NCBI GenBank assembly: GCA_029945725.1
Contig: JAQSDB010000008.1
Span: forward strand, 594,181-658,180
DNA: 64,000 bases
From: a bacterium
Lineage (GTDB): Bacteria > Pseudomonadota > Gammaproteobacteria > Pseudomonadales > Moraxellaceae
Direction: 5' to 3'
The notes beneath the pieces were generated by a model that was given only the letters and a program-made list of their open reading frames with translations, was not told the origin of the DNA and made no database searches. How positions within the stretch are numbered: the stretch's first letter is position 1; each line of letters begins with the position of its first letter. This document shows positions 1 through 9,199 of this stretch, piece after piece. The position numbers and the translations under genes were made by a program.

Positions 1-1157
1 CTTCGGGGGTCCATGGTCTGGGCCCGCATCAGCAGCCGGTAGGCGAGATAGCTGAAATCATTGGTGCCGGGCCGTATGGCCTGAACCATGGGAAGGTACT
101 GGTTCAGGGTGAATGCAGCGGCGCCGACCAGCATGCCGCTGTGCGATGTATTCACCTCACTCAGGGCTTTACGCGCAAAAGCCCCGTCCTGTTCGGCAAG
201 ATCAACCGAGACGGGAATGGCGTTGGTATTGAGGCCGTCAACGCCGAGGATGCCCAGCGCATAAAGGTAGCCCAGACGTGCCTTGAACCTCAGGTCTTGC
301 GGATAGCGCGCTTCGCCATTCCTGAGCAGGGTCTCTGCCAGTGGCTTGTCATGCAGCTGGAAAAAATGCGCCGCATTAAGCAGCACCGTCAGCTCGTCCT
401 TGCGGGCCTCGACCTGCCGGAGCCAGAGGGCCTTTGCCTGCGCGTAACCTTCTTCATCGGCAAGGGCTGGTCCGTGCGGATAAATGACCGCCTCGGCGAG
501 CTGGGCAAGGGCCGATTCCGGCCGGTTCCCGATGATCCATAACACATGCCGGCGGCGGGCCAGCAGGGTGGCCTTGCGGCCAGAGTCCCTGACGGAGCGG
601 GTGCTGTAATACCCGAGCAGCCGCGCCCGCAACGACAGGTCACCGGGGTTCGCGGCAAGGCCCGCTTCCAGCTGGCTGGCGCCCTTGCTGGTCAGGCCGC
701 CGCCCTCGAGTGCCTCATAGTGAAACTGTGACAGGCCGCTTTTTTTTGTCTCACCGGCATAGAACTCCGCACTCTGGAACTGCGCGGAGGCCGCCTCTCC
801 TTCGAGAGCCTTGCGGCTCCATTTCTTTTCTTCTTCCGGACTTTTGGCGACACCCAGACCGTAGCGGTACATGGAGGCCAGTATCTTCTGGGCGCCGGTA
901 TTGCCCTGTGCAGCCGCCTTCTGCATCCACCTCGCCGCCTCGGCCTCGTTTTTCCTGACACCCCATCCGTTCAGGTACATCTGGCCCATGCCGAACTGGG
1001 CGGCGGGGTCCCCGCTTTCAGCGAGCGGGGCCAGATTTTTCAGCGCCGTCGCGTAATCACTGCGCTTCATGGCACCGAGGCCGGACTGCAGGTCGGCACC
1101 TGCCGGTGCTCCCGCCAGCAACAGCAGCGCACCGCCGGTCACCAGCCATCGTTTCAT
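1..1157 (-). CDS. Sel1-repeat (TPR-like) secreted protein, 3' end cut by window edge
   Basis: The frame is open from ATG at 1157 to base 1, so about 385 residues are visible and the C-terminus lies outside the window. It starts MKRWLVTGG followed by a hydrophobic stretch and an Ala-rich cleavage region, which reads as a signal peptide. Sel1-type repeats follow in the first ~120 residues (YLNGWGVRKNEAEA, YRYGLGVAKSPEEE), then a longer helical region. It is a clear paralog of the gene just upstream, which ends 35 bp before this start: both share ADLQSGLGAM.RSDYATAL near the N-terminus and YLYALGILG.DGL further on. The pair is probably one transcription unit. Sel1 repeats are protein-interaction scaffolds; the partner is unknown and I infer periplasmic location only from the signal peptide. 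Confidence 0.8.
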   Translation of the reverse strand, partial: MKRWLVTGGALLLLAGAPAGADLQSGLGAMKRSDYATALKNLAPLAESGDPAAQFGMGQMYLNGWGVRKNEAEAARWMQKAAAQGNTGAQKILASMYRYGLGVAKSPEEEKKWSRKALEGEAASAQFQSAEFYAGETKKSGLSQFHYEALEGGGLTSKGASQLEAGLAANPGDLSLRARLLGYYSTRSVRDSGRKATLLARRRHVLWIIGNRPESALAQLAEAVIYPHGPALADEEGYAQAKALWLRQVEARKDELTVLLNAAHFFQLHDKPLAETLLRNGEARYPQDLRFKARLGYLYALGILGVDGLNTNAIPVSVDLAEQDGAFARKALSEVNTSHSGMLVGAAAFTLNQYLPMVQAIRPGTNDFSYLAYRLLMRAQTMDPR

Positions 1158-1192
1158 GACATCACTCTCCGGCGTCCGGCGCTGCCGGCTGC

Positions 1193-2911
1193 CTAGTAGT
1201 TCAGGTTCCGGGCGAAATCAGGTGACTGCCCCGCCTGGATGGCCTTGATCCACTGATCCAGCGGATTGCGCGGGTAGGTCCAGAATTTCTTGCACAACTG
1301 CAGGTACTCGATGACCGTGTCTTTTTCACCGCGCTCAAGCAGATCCCTGGCCAGGCTCATATTCGGGCCGAAGGAAGAAAGCGTGCCGGCGCCGCCGGCG
1401 CTGGCGTGACCCGCCCTGAGCAGCAAAACCTTTGCCTGCTTCACATCGTCATGCTGCAGGGCCAGCCGTCCGAGAATCATGTTGCCGTCATGCACGGCAT
1501 CGCCATAGTTCGCATCTCCCGCATGCGCTGTCGCAATATCCAGAAGCTCTTTTGCAGACTTTTCCGCCGTATCGAAGGCACCGGCATTGAAGGCCACCCT
1601 GGCCATCCGCATCAGCTGGTACTTGCGCTCTTCCGGGGAAGTCTGCCGGCGCACTTTTTCCATCTGCACCAGTGCTTTTTTCGACCAGCGCGTTTTTTCC
1701 TCCGGCGAGGAGGCTGCCGTACTCTTGAGGCTGTAAAACTCCACGAGCATCGCGCCCCAGACGTTGCTGGCCGGCGCCATGGCGTGGGCACGCACCAGGC
1801 ACTTTTCAGCGAACTCGCTGAAGTCCCGCTGGCTCAGGCCCTGCGCGCGCGTCATCAGGCCGTACTCTGCAATGATGTTGCCGGCCGTACCCACGAGCAC
1901 GGCACTGGTCGATGCCTCCACGGCCTTCCGGGCTTTTTTGGCAAACACGCCGTCCTGCTCGGCCGTGTTCACCGAGACGGGAATGCCGTTGGGACTGAGG
2001 CCGTCAATGCCGAGAATGCCGAGCGCGTAGAGATAGCCGCGCAGCGGGGCCCAGCTGCCATCCTGCGGATAAAGTGCCTCGCCCTTGTCCAGCACCTTTT
2101 CTGCCTGCTCCTTGTCGTGCAGCTGGAAAAACCCCACGGCATTGAGCAGTACACGGGGCTCGACCTTGCCGGCGTCGAGCTGTTTCTGCCAGAGCCCCTT
2201 TGCCTGCTCATAGCCCTCCTTGTCGGCCAGGGCATTGCCTGCCGGATGCAGCAGGGCCTCGCCCATCCCGGCGATCTCCGAGCCGGGCGCGTTGCGGATG
2301 ATCCAGAGGGCCTGCCGGCGCCGTGCCAGAAGCGTGGGGGCGGCCCCCTCCTCGCGGAAAGACGCGGAGTAGTAATACCCCAGCAGACGCGCGCGCACCG
2401 GGAGGTCGTCAGGACTGGTCCGGAGAAATTCCTCAAGCCGGGCCGCTTCGCTGCGGCTCAGGCTGCGCCCGGCGCGCGCCTCATTGGGCAGCAACACCTT
2501 GCCGCCTTCAGCGGCGCGCGGGGCCTGGCGGGCGAGACGGACCGAAGCCGGCTCACCTGTTTTTGCCCGGCGGCTCCACGCCTCCTCTTCCTGCGGATTT
2601 CTGGCGACACCCAGACCGTACTTGTACATGGAGGCCAGCACTTTCTGGGCGCCGTTATGCCCCTGCTCTCCCGCCTTGAGGAACCACTGCAGTGCCACGG
2701 CCTCGTTTTTCCTGACGCCCCATCCATAGAGACAGATCTGGCCCACGGCGAACTGGGCGGCAGGGTCTCCCGCTTCGGCCAGAGGCGTGAGCTCCTTCAG
2801 GGCGGTGGCATAGTCACTGCGACTCATGGCCCCGAGACCCGACTGCAGGTCTGCGCCGGCGCTCACCGGAACCACGGTGGCCAGGCAGCCGGCCAACAAC
2901 CATCGCTTCAT
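1193..2911 (-). CDS. Sel1-repeat (TPR-like) secreted protein
   Basis: It encodes 572 residues from the ATG at 2911, which follows an AAGGAG sequence at good spacing. The frame extends upstream to 3166, but that part lacks a signal peptide and would overlap the region before the next gene. The N-terminus (MKRWLLAGCLATVVPVSAGA) is a signal peptide. Two Sel1-type repeats with LYGWGVRKNEA and YKYGLGVARNPQEE lie at about residues 50-120, and the rest is helical and TPR-like. It is the tandem paralog of the gene at 1-1157. Sel1 proteins act as scaffolds or adaptors; no enzyme motif is visible. The specific function is unknown. Confidence 0.85.
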   Translation of the reverse strand: MKRWLLAGCLATVVPVSAGADLQSGLGAMSRSDYATALKELTPLAEAGDPAAQFAVGQICLYGWGVRKNEAVALQWFLKAGEQGHNGAQKVLASMYKYGLGVARNPQEEEAWSRRAKTGEPASVRLARQAPRAAEGGKVLLPNEARAGRSLSRSEAARLEEFLRTSPDDLPVRARLLGYYYSASFREEGAAPTLLARRRQALWIIRNAPGSEIAGMGEALLHPAGNALADKEGYEQAKGLWQKQLDAGKVEPRVLLNAVGFFQLHDKEQAEKVLDKGEALYPQDGSWAPLRGYLYALGILGIDGLSPNGIPVSVNTAEQDGVFAKKARKAVEASTSAVLVGTAGNIIAEYGLMTRAQGLSQRDFSEFAEKCLVRAHAMAPASNVWGAMLVEFYSLKSTAASSPEEKTRWSKKALVQMEKVRRQTSPEERKYQLMRMARVAFNAGAFDTAEKSAKELLDIATAHAGDANYGDAVHDGNMILGRLALQHDDVKQAKVLLLRAGHASAGGAGTLSSFGPNMSLARDLLERGEKDTVIEYLQLCKKFWTYPRNPLDQWIKAIQAGQSPDFARNLNY

Positions 2912-3188
2912 GACGAAAAACTCCTTTTCCGGCCATACGCCGGCACAACCCCTGCCGCAGGTGCTTCTGTGAAGCAGCGGGTTGCCTGGCCAGCACATTG
3001 ATTTTTCCGGATTCCATCCTGATACGGGGTGGCCTGCATTGACCTCCATCAGTTCGCTGCCATGCAGTGGCAAGACCGGATCAGTGACAACTCTCCTCAT
3101 GCCGGCGCCGGTTCTGTTGATGGGGATCAAGGTGGAGCGGGCCGCCTTCGCGGACGATGGTGCCAATCACGCCAGCAGGGGCCGTGTC

Positions 3189-4820
3189 ATGCCGCAAGTC
3201 CTCCACACCGATGTTGCCATTGCCGGCGGCGGCATTGCCGGCATTACTGCTGCACTGGAGCTGCTCGATCGCGGCCTGCGCGTGACCCTGGTTGAGCGCG
3301 CACCGCGTGCGAAATTCGGCGGTCTGGCCAACGAGGCCTTTGGCGGCATGCTGTTTGCGGGCACCGGCCTGCAGCGCCTCAACGGCATTCGCGACAGCCA
3401 GGAGCTGTTCCGCCGCGACTGGTTTCACGCGGCGGAATTTTCGGCCGGAGAAATCTGGTCAAAACGCTGGGCCGAGACGTATATCGAGCGTGGCGTGCCG
3501 GATGTGTACGACTGGCTGAAAGCGCAGGGCCTGGCTTTTTTTCCGGTGGTGCACTGGGTGGAACGCGGTGATTTTGCGCCCGGCAATTCCCTGCCGCGCT
3601 ATCACGTGGTCTGGGGCACGGGCTGGCATCTGGCACAGACGCTGGTGGCGCACCTGCTCGCGCATCCGCAGCGCAAGAATCTGTCGCTGCTGTTCGAACA
3701 TCGCGTGACGGATTTCATCACCGCCAGCAACGGTGCCGTGACCGGATTTTTCTGCACGCACGGTGAAAAACAGATTGCCGTGCAGGCCGGCGCAACCGTG
3801 GTGGCCGCCGGCGGCATCAACGGCAATCTGGAAAAAGTACGCGAGGTCTGGGACAGCGACTGCTACGGGCCGCCGCCCTCGCTTCTGCTCAACGGTTCGC
3901 AACCGGAAAGCGACGGCCATCTGCACGAACGCGTGGCCGCGCTGGATGGCAGCGTGGTACGGCTTGGCCAGATGTGGAATTACGCCGCCGGCGTGCGTCA
4001 TCCCGAACCGCAGTTTCCGCAACACGGGCTTTCACTGATTCCGCCGCGCTCGGCATTGTGGATGGACTGCCACGGCCGCCGCGTCGGCCCCGACCCCATG
4101 ATCAGCGGATTTGATACGCACCGGCTCTGCCAGCGCACAGGGCGCCTGCCGGGGCAATACGGCTGGCTGTTGCTGAACCGGAAAATCCTGCTGAAGGAAA
4201 TGTCGATATCCGGTTCGCACACCAACCCGCATTTCCGTGATCGCCACATCGTGCGCGCACTGGCCGAGGTGCTGCTCGGCAACGAACGCCAGTACCGTTA
4301 TCTCGTTGATGGCTGTCCCGATGTGGTGACGGCAGCGACACTGGCGGAGCTGGCTGTGAAAATGAACGCCGTTGCCGGCGATGCCGTGATTGATCTCGAT
4401 GGCATGAGCGCCGACATCGCCGCCTATGACGGGCAAATCACGCGCGGCCGCACCTTCCATGATGACGAGCAGTTGCGCCGCATCGCGCAGCTGCGGCAGT
4501 GGCGCGGTGATCGCGCCCGCACGCTGCCTTTCCAGAAAATCATCGACGAGAGTGCCCAACCGCTGGTGGCCATCCGCGTCATGCTGCTGTCGCGCAAAAG
4601 CATGGGCGGCATCGAGACTGATCTTTCCTCGCGCGTACTGAGCCGTACCGGCGTGCCGATCCCCGGCCTGTATGCCGCCGGTGAAGCCTGCGGCTTTGGC
4701 GGCGGCGGCATTGCCGGCCGGCGCTCGCTCGAAGGCACCTTTCTTTCCTGCGCTATCCTCAACGCACGGGTGGCGGCACGCGCCATTGACGGCGCTGCCA
4801 ATCCCCTGCCGGCCGCATGA
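3189..4820 (+). CDS. FAD-binding dehydrogenase, COG3573 / 3-ketosteroid-dehydrogenase-like
   Basis: It encodes 543 residues. The FAD-binding Rossmann motif AGGGIAG is at residues 12-18, with the acidic end of beta-2 in LVERAP. The segments WAETYIERG, FFPVVHWVERG and VVWGTGWH resemble the COG3573 predicted oxidoreductases, relatives of fumarate reductase flavoproteins and KstD. A C-terminal FAD-closing segment, GLYAAGEACGFGGGGIAG, is present. I chose the ATG at 3189 because the Rossmann fold begins right after it; in-frame ATGs further upstream (3120, 2982) add residues with no domain. The gene lies 45 bp ahead of the ThDP enzyme gene, so the two are probably co-transcribed. A dehydrogenase acting on a hydrophobic or ketonic substrate is likely, but the substrate is unknown. 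Confidence 0.82.
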   Translation: MPQVLHTDVAIAGGGIAGITAALELLDRGLRVTLVERAPRAKFGGLANEAFGGMLFAGTGLQRLNGIRDSQELFRRDWFHAAEFSAGEIWSKRWAETYIERGVPDVYDWLKAQGLAFFPVVHWVERGDFAPGNSLPRYHVVWGTGWHLAQTLVAHLLAHPQRKNLSLLFEHRVTDFITASNGAVTGFFCTHGEKQIAVQAGATVVAAGGINGNLEKVREVWDSDCYGPPPSLLLNGSQPESDGHLHERVAALDGSVVRLGQMWNYAAGVRHPEPQFPQHGLSLIPPRSALWMDCHGRRVGPDPMISGFDTHRLCQRTGRLPGQYGWLLLNRKILLKEMSISGSHTNPHFRDRHIVRALAEVLLGNERQYRYLVDGCPDVVTAATLAELAVKMNAVAGDAVIDLDGMSADIAAYDGQITRGRTFHDDEQLRRIAQLRQWRGDRARTLPFQKIIDESAQPLVAIRVMLLSRKSMGGIETDLSSRVLSRTGVPIPGLYAAGEACGFGGGGIAGRRSLEGTFLSCAILNARVAARAIDGAANPLPAA

Positions 4821-4865
4821 AAAAAACACCGTGACAACAGCGGCCATTATTGAAAAGGAGTCACC

Positions 4866-6614
4866 ATGAAAAAGACCGGAGCCCGTTTGCTGCGCCATGC
4901 CCTTGAGCAGCTCGGCATCAAGTACACCTTCGGCATTCCCGGCGTGCACACCACCGAGCTCTACGACGAGCTCGCCAACAGCGACAGCGTGACGCCGGTG
5001 CTGGTAACGCACGAATGCGGCGGCGCCTTCATGGCCGATGCCATTTCGCGCACCTCGGACAGCATCGGCACCCTGCTGGTGGTGCCGGCAGCAGGACTGA
5101 CCCACGCCATGAGCGGTATCGGCGAAGCCTTTCTCGACGGCGTGCCGATGCTGGTGATTTCCGGCGGCATCCGCACCGACACGGCACACCGTTATCAACT
5201 GCACGATATCGACCAGGCACAACTGATGAAGGCGGTGACCAAGGCGCAGTTCAAGGTGACGGTCCATGCCGAACTCATTCCCGTGATCTACGAAGCACAC
5301 CGCATTGCCACCACGGGCGAACCCGGCCCGGTGTATGTCGAAATCCCGATGAACATTGCCGCCTTCACCGGCGAGGTGGAATCATTACCGCTTGCCCCGC
5401 CGGCATCGGTGCGCAATGAAGCCGACATCGGCATCACGCCGGAAGAAATCAGGATGGCGGTGGCGCTGCTGAAGACAGCGAAAAAGCCTGCCATCTTCGC
5501 CGGCTGGGGCGCGCGTTTTTGTGAACACTCGCTGGTGGCGCTGGCCGAGCTGCTGAATGCACCGGTGGCGACAACGCTGCAGGGGCTGTCGGTGTTTCCC
5601 GGCAATCATCCGCTCTTTGCCGGCTTTTCCTTTGGCCCGCATGCCGTGCCGGCCGCCGACAATGCCTTTCGCGACTGCGACTGCCTGATCGCCATCGGCA
5701 CGCGCTTTTCTGAAATCCCTACCGGCAGCTACGGCCTGAAAGTGCCGGAGAACCTCATCCACATCGACATCAACCCGGAGGTCTTCAATGCCAACTATCC
5801 GGCGAAAATGACGCTCACCGGTGCCGCCGAACATGCCGTGCCCATGCTGCATACTGCCCTGCACGGCAGCGGCTATGTCAGCCCGGTTGACGGGCTCGCC
5901 CTGCGCACGCAGATCGAACGCGACCGCCGCGCCTACCAGCAGGAATGGTTTTCCCACCACAGCGGTGACCGCGTGAATCCCGGCCGTTTTTTTGCCGCGC
6001 TGCGCGAAGCCCTGAAGGATGATGCCATCGTGGTCGCCGACGACGGCAACCACACCTTCCTCACCGCGGAGCTCATGCCCATCCACCAAAGCCGGCATTT
6101 CATTTCACCGACGGATTTCAACTGCATGGGCTACTGTGTGCCAGCCTGCATCGGCGCCAAACTCGCCAACCCGCACCAGCAGGTGGTGGGCATTGTCGGT
6201 GATGGCGCCTTCCTGATGACCTGCATGGAACTGCTGACTGCCGCCACCCGTCATCTCGGCCTCGTGCAGTTCGTCTTCAGCGACGGCGAGCTTTCGCAGA
6301 TTTCGCAGACGCAGGAAATCCCCTACAACCGCAAAACCTGCTCGGTACTCGGTGCCGTGAAATTATCCGGCGTGGCTGACGCCACCGGTTGCGCCTTTCT
6401 CGAACTGCACCGCAATGCCGACATCATTCCGGTCATCGACGAAGCCCTCAACCTCGCCAGCATCGGCAAGCCGGTGATCGTCGATGTGCGCATTGATTAT
6501 TCCAAACGCACGCGTTTCACCAAGGGCATCGTGATGACCACTCTCAAGCGCTTCGATGTCGGCACGCAGATGCGTTTTGTCGGACGCGCACTGGTACGAC
6601 GCGTCACCGGCTAG
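4866..6614 (+). CDS. Thiamine-diphosphate-dependent enzyme, acetolactate synthase superfamily
   Basis: It encodes 582 residues with the three-domain layout of the acetolactate synthase / pyruvate oxidase superfamily. The Pyr domain begins GARLLRHALEQLGIKYTFGIPG and carries the catalytic Glu in VTHECGGAFMADA. A central nucleotide-like domain follows, then the PP domain with GDG at residues 445-447. The residues that normally read NN about 25 residues after GDG are Ser-Asp here (VFSDGELSQI), a variation seen in some decarboxylase/lyase members. The start has an ideal AAGGAG site. Being 45 bp behind the FAD dehydrogenase suggests a joint pathway. True anabolic IlvB is less likely, because no small subunit is adjacent. 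The reaction is unassigned: a 2-keto-acid decarboxylase, a carboligase or a 2-hydroxyacyl-CoA lyase are all possible. Confidence 0.82.
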   Translation: MKKTGARLLRHALEQLGIKYTFGIPGVHTTELYDELANSDSVTPVLVTHECGGAFMADAISRTSDSIGTLLVVPAAGLTHAMSGIGEAFLDGVPMLVISGGIRTDTAHRYQLHDIDQAQLMKAVTKAQFKVTVHAELIPVIYEAHRIATTGEPGPVYVEIPMNIAAFTGEVESLPLAPPASVRNEADIGITPEEIRMAVALLKTAKKPAIFAGWGARFCEHSLVALAELLNAPVATTLQGLSVFPGNHPLFAGFSFGPHAVPAADNAFRDCDCLIAIGTRFSEIPTGSYGLKVPENLIHIDINPEVFNANYPAKMTLTGAAEHAVPMLHTALHGSGYVSPVDGLALRTQIERDRRAYQQEWFSHHSGDRVNPGRFFAALREALKDDAIVVADDGNHTFLTAELMPIHQSRHFISPTDFNCMGYCVPACIGAKLANPHQQVVGIVGDGAFLMTCMELLTAATRHLGLVQFVFSDGELSQISQTQEIPYNRKTCSVLGAVKLSGVADATGCAFLELHRNADIIPVIDEALNLASIGKPVIVDVRIDYSKRTRFTKGIVMTTLKRFDVGTQMRFVGRALVRRVTG

Positions 6615-6698
6615 GGTTTTCTCCGCCGCTGCATTTACAAGCGCAGGGAGGCCGCTCCACACTGCGCCGGCAGATCATTCATCACGTGCAGGTCATTC

Positions 6699-7934
6699 AT
6701 GGCGGAGAGCAATTTCCGGATCTCGGTCCGGCTGCTGTGCACAAGACGCTTCGGCACCTTCTGGTTTGCCAGCCTGCTGGCGAATATCGGTACCTGGGCG
6801 CAACAGGTTGCACAGCCGTGGTTGCTGCTCACGCTGGGGGCCTCGTCGTTTCTGGTCGGGCTGGATGCCTTTGCCCTCGGCGCACCGGTCCTGCTGCTGA
6901 CGCTGGTGGGCGGCGTGCTCGCCGACCGCGCCGACCGCCGCCGCATCATTGCGGTTTTCCAGTCGATCCAGATGCTGTGTCCGGTCATGCTGGTAGTGCT
7001 GCTGCTGGCCGGCATCCTGCAGCCCTGGGAAGTCATTGTCATTTCGCTGGTGGTGGGCATCACCGATGCGCTCTCCATGCCCTCGTTCCAGACCATCGTG
7101 CCAAGCATCGTCGAACGCCGGCAGCTCTCCGCCGGGCTCGCGCTGAACTCGATGCAGTTCAACCTGTCGCGCATCCTCGGCCCGTCACTGGCCGGTGTGC
7201 TGATGGCCAGCGTTGGCGCCATCGCCTGCTTCGCGGTAAGCGCCGCGTCCTACGCGCCCTTCATTTTCGTTGCCTTGTGGATCCTGCCGCACGGCCGCAT
7301 CGCGCGCCCCGCCGGGGAAAAAGCCGGCGCCCGTCATCCTTTTGCCGGTATCCGCGCCATCACCCGCCATCCCGACCTGCGCGGTGCCCTGCTCACCGTT
7401 GTCGTGGCCAGCCTCTTCTGCGGGCCGCTCATCACCTTCATCCCGGTGCTGGTAAAAGATGTTTTTCACGGTGATGTGCGCCACTACAGCCTGGCGGCGG
7501 CAGCGTTCGGCGGCGGCGGCCTGCTCGGCGCGGCGGCGCTGCTGTTTGTGGATGCCTCGCAGGATCTGCGGCGCTGGAATACCTGGTTCGCCCGCGGCTT
7601 TGGCGTGGTGCTGGTGGCAGCGGCGCTGAATCCCTGGCTGTGGGCCGTGCCCGTGCTGACGATGCTGGCCGGCGCGACGATGACGCTCAGCAATACGCTG
7701 GCCAATTCGCACCTGCAGTTTTCCGCACCGGCGCATTTTCGCGGCCAGACCATCAGTCTGTTCATGCTGGCGATGCGCGGCGGCCTGGCACTGGGCAGCC
7801 TGCTGACAGGACTGTCGGCGAGCCTGGTGGGTGTGCGTTACGCCCTGCTCATCAACGGTCTGCTGGCCGTGCTGGCGCAGGCCGTCATCGGCTGGCAATG
7901 GCTGCGCCTGGTGCCACAGAAAACACCGACCTGA
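6699..7934 (+). CDS. MFS transporter, EntS/MFS_3-like
   Basis: It encodes 411 residues with about 12 predicted membrane segments. The segment GGVLADRADRRRI after TM2 is the loop 2-3 signature of the major facilitator superfamily. The opening FGTFWFASLLANIGTWAQQVAQPWL resembles the EntS/MFS_3 group of exporters, which move siderophores or small organic molecules outward across the inner membrane. The gene lies 84 bp behind the ThDP enzyme gene on the same strand and may export a product of that operon, although that is inference. The start ATG has only a weak ribosome site (GCAGG). Confidence 0.8.
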   Translation: MAESNFRISVRLLCTRRFGTFWFASLLANIGTWAQQVAQPWLLLTLGASSFLVGLDAFALGAPVLLLTLVGGVLADRADRRRIIAVFQSIQMLCPVMLVVLLLAGILQPWEVIVISLVVGITDALSMPSFQTIVPSIVERRQLSAGLALNSMQFNLSRILGPSLAGVLMASVGAIACFAVSAASYAPFIFVALWILPHGRIARPAGEKAGARHPFAGIRAITRHPDLRGALLTVVVASLFCGPLITFIPVLVKDVFHGDVRHYSLAAAAFGGGGLLGAAALLFVDASQDLRRWNTWFARGFGVVLVAAALNPWLWAVPVLTMLAGATMTLSNTLANSHLQFSAPAHFRGQTISLFMLAMRGGLALGSLLTGLSASLVGVRYALLINGLLAVLAQAVIGWQWLRLVPQKTPT

Positions 7935-8085
7935 AAACAGGACCTGAAAACACAGCCCTGAATGCCATAAAATCCATGCGGCGTACATCCGGGACAGCAT
8001 CGCCCGGCCAACCCGCGCGGTTCAAATAACGGATGGCACTGGTGCCTTACCTCATACCGCGTTCACTCATTACCCGGCTCCTCAC

Positions 8086-9096
8086 ATGAACCGCGCGCTG
8101 CAATTCCAGGCAACCTACTCGCGCATGATTGCGCGTGAACTGCAGCTTGATGATGCCGGCCTGCAGGCGCTGCTCGCCGGCACGTCGCTGACGCCGCGAC
8201 AGCTGTTCCAGCTCGACCAGCATGTTTCCGCCCCGGACCAGTACGCCATCATCCGCAATGCGCTCGCCCTTTCCGGCAATACGGCCTTCGGCCTGCAGCT
8301 GGGCAGCCACCTGCATGTCTCCGCGCACGGTCCGCTCGGGGTGGCGATGTCCTGTGCGGCAACACTGCGTGAAAGTTTCAGTGCCACCGCCCGCTTTCAT
8401 GAACTGCGCGCCCAGTTCATGCGCGTGCACTACCGGCAGGTGGACGATCACTACCGCATGGAACTGCAGCTGCAGGTGCCGTTCGATGAAGTCGGCCTGT
8501 TTCTCATCGAAGCCATGGTCGCCTCGTCACTGTGGATTATCGAGTTTGTGCTGGGCCGCCCCCTGCACGAGGCCGTCATTGAACTCGGCTATCCGGCGCC
8601 CGCGCATGCGGCCCGTTACGGCGAGTATCTGCACGGGCACTATTCTTTCGACCATGACATCACCTGCATCAGTATTCCGGTGACGCTGCTGGATACGCCC
8701 AATCCTTTCAGTGATGCCGAAGCGTATGCGCAGGCCCTGCTCCAGTGCGAACGCATCGAGGCCGCCACACGGCCACAGGAAAGCTGGCGCGAACGCATCA
8801 GCACGCTGTTGCAGCAACATCCCGGCCAGCTCTGGACGCTGGCTGAAGTGGCGCAGGTGTTCAGCGTGTCCACCCGCAGCCTCATCCGCCACCTGCGTGC
8901 AGACGGCAGCTGCTACCAGGCCATCCTCGATGAGGAGCTCCGCCGCCAGGCGCAGCTGCATTTCGAATCGCCGCGCCATACCGTGGCCTCGGTGGCAGCA
9001 GCGCTCGGCTATCGCGATGTTTCCGCCTTCCGGCGCGCCTTCAAGCGCTGGGCCGGACAAACCCCGCAGGAGTACCTGGCCTCACGAAAAGGCTGA
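8086..9096 (+). CDS. AraC-family transcriptional regulator, Arabinose_bd/HTH_18 type
   Basis: It encodes 336 residues. The N-terminal ~200 residues match the ligand-sensing domain found in OruR-like regulators (SHLHVSAHGPLGVAMSCAATL is characteristic). The C-terminus has the double helix-turn-helix of AraC proteins (LAEVAQVFSVSTRSLIRHL, then VASVAAALGYRDVSAFRRAF, then W.GQTPQEYL). The gene is followed by a fatty acid desaturase gene on the same strand. A palindrome overlaps its stop codon and 21-bp-phased repeats follow, so the desaturase is its likely target. Regulators of this group often sense fatty acids, amino acids or quorum-like metabolites; the ligand here is unknown. Confidence 0.88.
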   Translation: MNRALQFQATYSRMIARELQLDDAGLQALLAGTSLTPRQLFQLDQHVSAPDQYAIIRNALALSGNTAFGLQLGSHLHVSAHGPLGVAMSCAATLRESFSATARFHELRAQFMRVHYRQVDDHYRMELQLQVPFDEVGLFLIEAMVASSLWIIEFVLGRPLHEAVIELGYPAPAHAARYGEYLHGHYSFDHDITCISIPVTLLDTPNPFSDAEAYAQALLQCERIEAATRPQESWRERISTLLQQHPGQLWTLAEVAQVFSVSTRSLIRHLRADGSCYQAILDEELRRQAQLHFESPRHTVASVAAALGYRDVSAFRRAFKRWAGQTPQEYLASRKG

Positions 9097-9117
9097 TTGC
9101 GCCAAAATGGCACAATC
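9095..9117. promoter_or_regulatory. Imperfect palindrome overlapping the AraC stop codon
   Basis: GATTGCGCCA, a 3-base spacer AAA, then TGGCACAATC. The arms pair at 9 of 10 positions. It sits at the end of the regulator gene and upstream of the desaturase gene, and its right arm overlaps the first half of the direct repeat at 9108-9140. It may be an operator or simply a local symmetry. Confidence 0.35.
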
Positions 9118-9140
9118 TGCACCCCTGTCGGCACGTTCTG
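9108..9140 (+). promoter_or_regulatory. Candidate AraC-type operator: 21-bp-phased direct repeats before desaturase gene
   Basis: TGGCACAATCTG at 9108 and CGGCACGTTCTG at 9129 share GGCAC..TCTG and start 21 bp apart, two turns of the helix. AraC-family activators typically bind such tandem same-face half-sites. The repeat lies 60-92 bp upstream of the desaturase start and just after the AraC gene. Confidence 0.45.
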
Positions 9141-9199
9141 GCCTCCCTGTGGCCTCGCCGCCCGTGAGAGCCTGAACGCATAACAACAGGAGCCCTGTC

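Noticed and set aside
1406..3001. 531-codon open frame on the plus strand
   Set aside because: It is antisense to the Sel1-repeat gene; its composition is His/Arg/Gly-rich as in mirror frames of GC-rich genes, and no domain is visible.
4032..5300. 422-codon open frame on the minus strand
   Set aside because: It is antisense to the FAD dehydrogenase and ThDP enzyme genes, both of which have clear domains.
4866..6614. Anabolic acetolactate synthase IlvB
   Set aside because: No small subunit is adjacent, the neighbours are not branched-chain amino acid genes, and the usual NN of the ThDP motif is SD.
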